Of a stretch of 64,000 bases of DNA, positions 59,463 through 64,000 are shown one piece after another (the first letter of the stretch is position 1; each line of letters opens with the position of its first letter). The position numbers and the translations under genes are program-made. The stretch lies in assembly GCA_035534615.1 (NCBI GenBank), contig DATLRO010000001.1, forward strand, positions 1-64,000. Reading direction: 5' to 3'. The notes under the pieces are model-generated. The model ran no database searches, had not been told where the DNA came from, and saw nothing but the letters and a program-made list of their open reading frames with translations. The DNA is from JAGWRA01 sp035534615. Its GTDB lineage: Bacteria > Acidobacteriota > Vicinamibacteria > Vicinamibacterales > CAVVIG01.

Positions 59463-59945
59463 TCAGAATTCCACGTCGAGCCGCGCGCGCGCGATCAGCG
59501 CGAGCGGGATCCGATGCTGCCGCGATCCCTCCCGCAGCCGCACCGCCCCGTCCTCGACTCCCTCAATCCGGCCGCGAAACGCCGTCTGGCCGTCGACCGC
59601 GGCCGTCGCCACGACCTTCGCCGGCCGCCCCGTGAACCGCCGGAAATCGTCCGCGTTCCGCAGCGGCCGATCCAGTCCCGGCGACGACACCTCCAGGGTG
59701 TACGCCTGGGGCAGGACGTCTTCCACGTCGAGCACCGCGCTCAGGTCCCGGCTCACGCGCGCGCAGTCCTCGATGCTGACGCTCTCCTCCGCGGTCGCGG
59801 CCGGCCCCGGCCGGTCGATGAACACCCGGACCACCAGGCCGATCGCCTCCCGCCGGAGCTGCACGTCGAAAATGTCCAGCCCGTAAGTCCCCGCCACCCG
59901 CGCCGCCGCGACCCGGACCCGCTCGCGCGCCTCCTCGGTGGCCAT
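59463..59945 (-). CDS. rimP: Ribosome maturation factor RimP
   Basis: RimP assists 30S subunit maturation. The 160-residue protein shows VRVFIDRPGPAATAEESVSI, EDCARVSRDLSAVLDVED and LEVSSPGLDRPLRNADDFRRF, the core RimP motifs. The frame is open for over 2 kb upstream, but ATG 59945 (MATEEARERV) is the family-like start. It is the first gene of the nusA operon and is preceded by a promoter-hairpin leader. Confidence 0.95.
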   Translation of the reverse strand: MATEEARERVRVAAARVAGTYGLDIFDVQLRREAIGLVVRVFIDRPGPAATAEESVSIEDCARVSRDLSAVLDVEDVLPQAYTLEVSSPGLDRPLRNADDFRRFTGRPAKVVATAAVDGQTAFRGRIEGVEDGAVRLREGSRQHRIPLALIARARLDVEF

Positions 59946-59990
59946 TGCTCGTCCGGCGGCCGACCCGGGATCGCCCGGCCGCCGCCCCTC

Positions 59991-60020
59991 AAAAACAAAA
60001 AAGTGGGCACAGGCCCACTT
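59991..60020 (-). terminator. Intrinsic hairpin in the rimP leader (terminator or attenuator)
   Basis: On the reverse strand AAGTGGGC (60020-60013), a 4-base loop and GCCCACTT (60008-60001) run into TTTTGTTTTT (60000-59991). It ends rimO transcripts, but it also lies about 25 bases downstream of the predicted rimP start site, so it must be read through for rimP-nusA-infB expression. Confidence 0.88.
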
Positions 60021-60050
60021 CAGTTGCCTAACCTCTGCTCCGAATCTGTA

Positions 60051-60079
60051 ACTATAGCACAAACACCCGGTTACGGCAA
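60051..60079 (-). promoter_or_regulatory. Extended -10 promoter of the rimP-nusA-infB operon
   Basis: On the reverse strand TTGCCG (60079-60074), a 17-base spacer and TATAGT (60056-60051) preceded by TGC, an extended -10. The -35 overlaps the last codons of rimO. Transcription would start near 60044, about 100 bases before rimP. Confidence 0.7.
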
Positions 60080-61450
60080 CGGACGGGCCACCAGGTCGTA
60101 GTCCCGCGCCCCGACCAGATCCGCCTCGACGAACGTTCCCGGCGCACAGCGGTCGGGGTCGCAATCGGTCAGGTAGACACACGGGTCGATGTCGGGCGCC
60201 TGCCCTTCCAGCCGCCCCCGGATCACCAGATCGTGCTCGGGCGACCGCCCGTCGACGAGCACCCGCACCCGTTCGCCCACCCGGCGCGTCTGGGCGGCCC
60301 GGACGATCCGCCGCTGGGCGGCCATCACGGCCTGCCGGCGCCGCCGCTTCACGGCCGGCGCCACGTCGTCCACCAGTCCGAAGGCCGACGTTCCCTCCTC
60401 GTGGGAATAGGTGAACACGCCGACGTGATCGAAGCGGACGTCCTGGACGAACTGCCGGAGCTGCCCGACTTCGGCCTCGGTCTCCCCCGGAAACCCGACG
60501 ATGAACGTCGTCCGGAGCGTGACCCCGGGCACCCGCTCCCGGATCCGGGCCAGCAGGCGATCGTAGGTGCGGCGCGTCCCCGGACGGCGCATGCGCCGCA
60601 GCACCGCGTCGGCCGCGTGCTGCAGCGGGAGGTCGACGTACCGGCAGACCTTGTCGCACTCGGCCATCGCGTCGAGCGTCGCGTCGTCGATGGTGGTGGG
60701 GTAGAGGTACAGGAGCCGGATCCATTCGAGGCCGTCGATGGTGTTCAGCTCGCGCAGCAGGCGGGCCAGGGCGCCCCGCTCGTGCCGGTCGACGCCGTAG
60801 AACGTCGTGTCCTGGGAGACGAGCAGCAGTTCGCGTACCCCGCGACCCGCCAGCCGCCGCGCCTCCTCGACAATCGAGGCGGCCGGCCGGCTGCGATAGT
60901 GCCCCCGCAGCGTCGGGATGATGCAGAAGGCGCACTTGTAGTCGCACCCCTCCGCGATTTTCAGGTACGCGTAGTGTCCCGGCGTGGCCAGCGTGCGCGG
61001 CGTGTCGGCGTCGTAGAGGTAGGTCGGCAGCGTCGCTGACGCTCCGGATCGTGCCAGCCACGCCTGTTTGTCGAAGAGCGGCAGCGGCGCGGCGGCTGGG
61101 GCGCCGCGGCCCTCGAGCGCCTCGACAATCCGCGGGACGTCGCCGGTGCCCAGCACGGCGTCGATCTCCGGCATGTCGGCCAGCAGCTTCTCGCGATACC
61201 GCTCGGCGAGGCAGCCGGTGACGACGAGGCGGCGGCAGGCGCCGGTCTTCTTCAGCTCCGCCATCTCGAGGATGGCATCGACCGATTCCTGCTTCGCCGA
61301 GTCGATGAAGGCGCACGTGTTGACGACCAGGACCTCGGCGTCCCGGGCATCGGCCGTCAGCTCGTGGCCCGCCTCGCGGGCGAGCCCGAGCATGACTTCC
61401 GAGTCGACCAGATTCTTCGGACACCCGAGAGACAGAAAGCCGATTTTCAT
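60071..61450 (-). CDS. rimO: Ribosomal protein S12 methylthiotransferase RimO
   Basis: RimO is a radical-SAM enzyme that methylthiolates an aspartate of ribosomal protein S12. The 459-residue protein has the N-terminal cluster cysteines Cys10, Cys46 and Cys80 and the SAM-cluster motif Cys169/173/176 in GCDYKCAFC. IIPTLRGHYRSRP follows, and a C-terminal TRAM domain completes the fold. The start MKIGFLSLGCPKNLVDSE is characteristic of RimO rather than MiaB. It is preceded by asnS, with a hairpin just before its start. Confidence 0.96.
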   Translation of the reverse strand: MKIGFLSLGCPKNLVDSEVMLGLAREAGHELTADARDAEVLVVNTCAFIDSAKQESVDAILEMAELKKTGACRRLVVTGCLAERYREKLLADMPEIDAVLGTGDVPRIVEALEGRGAPAAAPLPLFDKQAWLARSGASATLPTYLYDADTPRTLATPGHYAYLKIAEGCDYKCAFCIIPTLRGHYRSRPAASIVEEARRLAGRGVRELLLVSQDTTFYGVDRHERGALARLLRELNTIDGLEWIRLLYLYPTTIDDATLDAMAECDKVCRYVDLPLQHAADAVLRRMRRPGTRRTYDRLLARIRERVPGVTLRTTFIVGFPGETEAEVGQLRQFVQDVRFDHVGVFTYSHEEGTSAFGLVDDVAPAVKRRRRQAVMAAQRRIVRAAQTRRVGERVRVLVDGRSPEHDLVIRGRLEGQAPDIDPCVYLTDCDPDRCAPGTFVEADLVGARDYDLVARPLP

Positions 61451-61462
61451 GAATACTCGCAG

Positions 61463-61489
61463 CCCTGAGCGCCCCGAGCGCCCGGGCGC

Positions 61490-61495
<6 letters not shown>
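61463..61495. other. Long hairpin across the asnS stop, before rimO
   Basis: A perfect 12-bp stem (CCCTGAGCGCCC at 61463-61474 with its complement at 61484-61495) closes a 9-base loop. It covers the asnS stop codon and ends 12 bases before the rimO ATG. No T-run follows on the reverse strand, so it is not an intrinsic terminator; it could mask the rimO ribosome-binding region. Confidence 0.6.
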
Positions 61496-62785
<1,290 letters not shown>

Positions 62786-62798
62786 GGGTGCGGTCTCG

Positions 62799-63650
62799 TC
62801 AGGCCCCCAGAATCCGTTCGAAGCGCGCGCGGGCCTGCTGCGCCTGCTCGAGCACCTGCCGGGGCGCGCCGCGGCTCGCCAGCTCCAGCAGGAACGTGCC
62901 TTCGTAGCCGACCTTCTGGACGGCCGTGAGCGCCGCTTCCCAGTCGATGCCGCCCGCGAACGGCACCAGGTGATCGTCGGTCCGCCCGCGGTTGTCGTGC
63001 ACGTGCGTCGTCAGCAGGTGCCCCGACGTGATCTCGATCGCGTCGACGAGATCGCCGAGCAGGTGGGCGTGCCCGAAATCGAAGCAGATGCCGGCCCGCG
63101 GCAGGTCCATCTCCCCCTCGAGCAGCTGCACCAGCGCGCCGGCCGTCGAGAGGTTGTTCGGAATCACCTCGAGCGCCAGCCGGATGTCGAGCGGCTCGGT
63201 CAGCGGATACAGCTCCTCGAGGCTCCGGCGGGCGGCCGCCCGGCCGTTGTCCCCGATCGGCGGCGCCTCGGTCCGCGGCCGGCCGAGATGCAGCACGAAG
63301 AACCCGACCGGGATCCGCCGCGCGACCGCCAGCGCCGCCTCGGCCTCCCGGACGGCCTGCGCCCGGACCGCCTCGTCGGCCGCGGCATTCGAGAACGACC
63401 GGCCCCACCGCGTCCCCGACAGCGTTTCGACGATCGGCGCGTGAATCGCGTGCAGCGCGAGCCCGGTGTCGGCCAGCCACTCCTGCAAATCGGCGATCGC
63501 GGCCGGGTTGTGGTAGTCGAAATGCGTCCGCAGGGCGAACAGTTCGACCGCTTCGAACCCGTGCGCCGCGATCTCCACGAGATGATCGCGACTGAGCCGC
63601 TGGTCGTGGTACAGATGCGTCGACACCCCGAATCGTGGCGTTCTCAACAC
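62799..63650 (-). CDS. Sugar phosphate isomerase/epimerase-like TIM barrel
   Basis: This 283-residue protein belongs to the xylose isomerase-like AP-endonuclease-2 superfamily. It begins FGVSTHLYHDQRLSRDHLVE and GFEAVELFALRTHFDY, and shows the metal-site signatures LALEVIPNN, GICFDFGHAHL and THVHDNRG. The final barrel strand is GTFLLELASR. These residues suggest a divalent-metal isomerase, epimerase or related enzyme; the substrate cannot be told. A reverse-strand TACAAT at 63688-63683 may be its -10. It lies upstream of asnS. Confidence 0.8.
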   Translation of the reverse strand: MLRTPRFGVSTHLYHDQRLSRDHLVEIAAHGFEAVELFALRTHFDYHNPAAIADLQEWLADTGLALHAIHAPIVETLSGTRWGRSFSNAAADEAVRAQAVREAEAALAVARRIPVGFFVLHLGRPRTEAPPIGDNGRAAARRSLEELYPLTEPLDIRLALEVIPNNLSTAGALVQLLEGEMDLPRAGICFDFGHAHLLGDLVDAIEITSGHLLTTHVHDNRGRTDDHLVPFAGGIDWEAALTAVQKVGYEGTFLLELASRGAPRQVLEQAQQARARFERILGA

Positions 63651-63768
63651 TTCACCCGCCGGTCACGCAGACTGAATCGGAAATTGTACCGCAAGTCCGA
63701 ACACCGGCGCCATGCGCCTGTCCGCGACCGGCGCCGGAGCCGGCGGCCGGCCTCCCGGCGCGTCCGGA

Positions 63769-64000
63769 CTACCTCAGTTCCGCCAGGTGAGCGGCGAGCA
63801 GGTCGCGCAGTCGGCCGAAGCGGGCGTACCGTTCCAGGTTGGTGCGGACGTACTCGAGCGTCCGGGGGATGGACTCGGCGTACTGGCGCCGGCCGCGCAC
63901 GGCGACCTGGTAGCCGAACGTCCCCAGCGCCTTCAGATTCCGCTGGACGGCCATCAGGTCGAACCGGCGGCGGAACTCCCGCGCGTCGGGGGGACCGCCG
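63769..64000 (-). CDS. Phosphotransferase of the aminoglycoside/AmgK-like family (C-terminal part)
   Basis: The frame is open to the window edge, so only the last 77 residues are seen. They contain REFRRRFDLMAVQRNLKALGTFGYQ and IPRTLEYVRTNLERYARFGRL, the latter two segments being usual for the C-terminal helices of sugar-kinase members of the APH fold such as AmgK. The catalytic HxD and metal-binding residues lie outside the window. Met at 63954 is internal to the family alignment and is not taken as the start. Confidence 0.65.
   Translation of the reverse strand, partial: GGPPDAREFRRRFDLMAVQRNLKALGTFGYQVAVRGRRQYAESIPRTLEYVRTNLERYARFGRLRDLLAAHLAELR

Overview
The window is a contiguous, very GC-rich, densely coded bacterial chromosome segment with almost no mobile DNA. 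Gene content and order suggest an acidobacterium, most likely of the Vicinamibacteria type. The grounds are MacB/FtsX-type permeases without a local ATPase, a Myxococcus/Geobacter-like type IV pilus locus, a small periplasmic protein of acidobacterial style at 30791-31414, and a bacterial pyruvoyl-dependent arginine decarboxylase. The taxonomic call is inference; there is no rRNA gene here.

Layout. (1) 1-3304: the end of the ribosomal-protein/alpha operon (rpsM partial, rpsK, rpsD, rpoA, rplQ), closed by a strong intrinsic terminator. (2) 3373-12261: a Yip1-family membrane protein, a second-type EF-G, a reverse-strand efflux operon (Yip1 protein, MacA-like adaptor, two MacB-like permeases) and a pyruvoyl-dependent arginine decarboxylase. 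(3) 12506-32827: a 20-kb type IV pilus region: outer-membrane protein, pilB-pilT-pilC-pilS-pilR-pilA, a VKOR-DsbA fusion, an ABC transporter matching the PilH/PilI position of Myxococcus, a membrane-anchored TPR-like protein, the prepilin peptidase pilD, a second histidine kinase, a minor-pilin operon (PilV-, PilW-, PilX-like), a small secreted protein and a second NtrC-type regulator. pilA and the minor-pilin operon each carry a correctly spaced sigma-54 -24/-12 promoter, and both regulators keep the GAFTGA sigma-54 contact motif. (4) 32833-43112: aroB, nadB, archaeal-type proS, a HEAT-repeat protein, an OmpA-family porin, tatA-tatC and a CtpA-type protease. (5) 43412-49806: smc with an unusual in-frame hexanucleotide repeat, a DUF4097-type protein, a Ste24-like M48 protease and a cupredoxin. 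(6) 49869-63650, reverse strand: a translation/RNA operon read rimP-nusA-infB-DUF503-rbfA-nrnA-truB-rpsO-pnp, preceded upstream by an isomerase-like gene, asnS and rimO. A phosphotransferase fragment ends the window.

The most interesting part is the pilus region. It looks like a self-contained module with two sigma-54 two-component circuits, dedicated oxidative folding (the pilin has exactly two cysteines and lies next to VKOR-DsbA) and an ABC transporter. It lacks pilMNOPQ within the window. A second item is the rimP-nusA-infB leader, where an extended -10 promoter is followed at once by an intrinsic hairpin, the layout expected of an attenuator.
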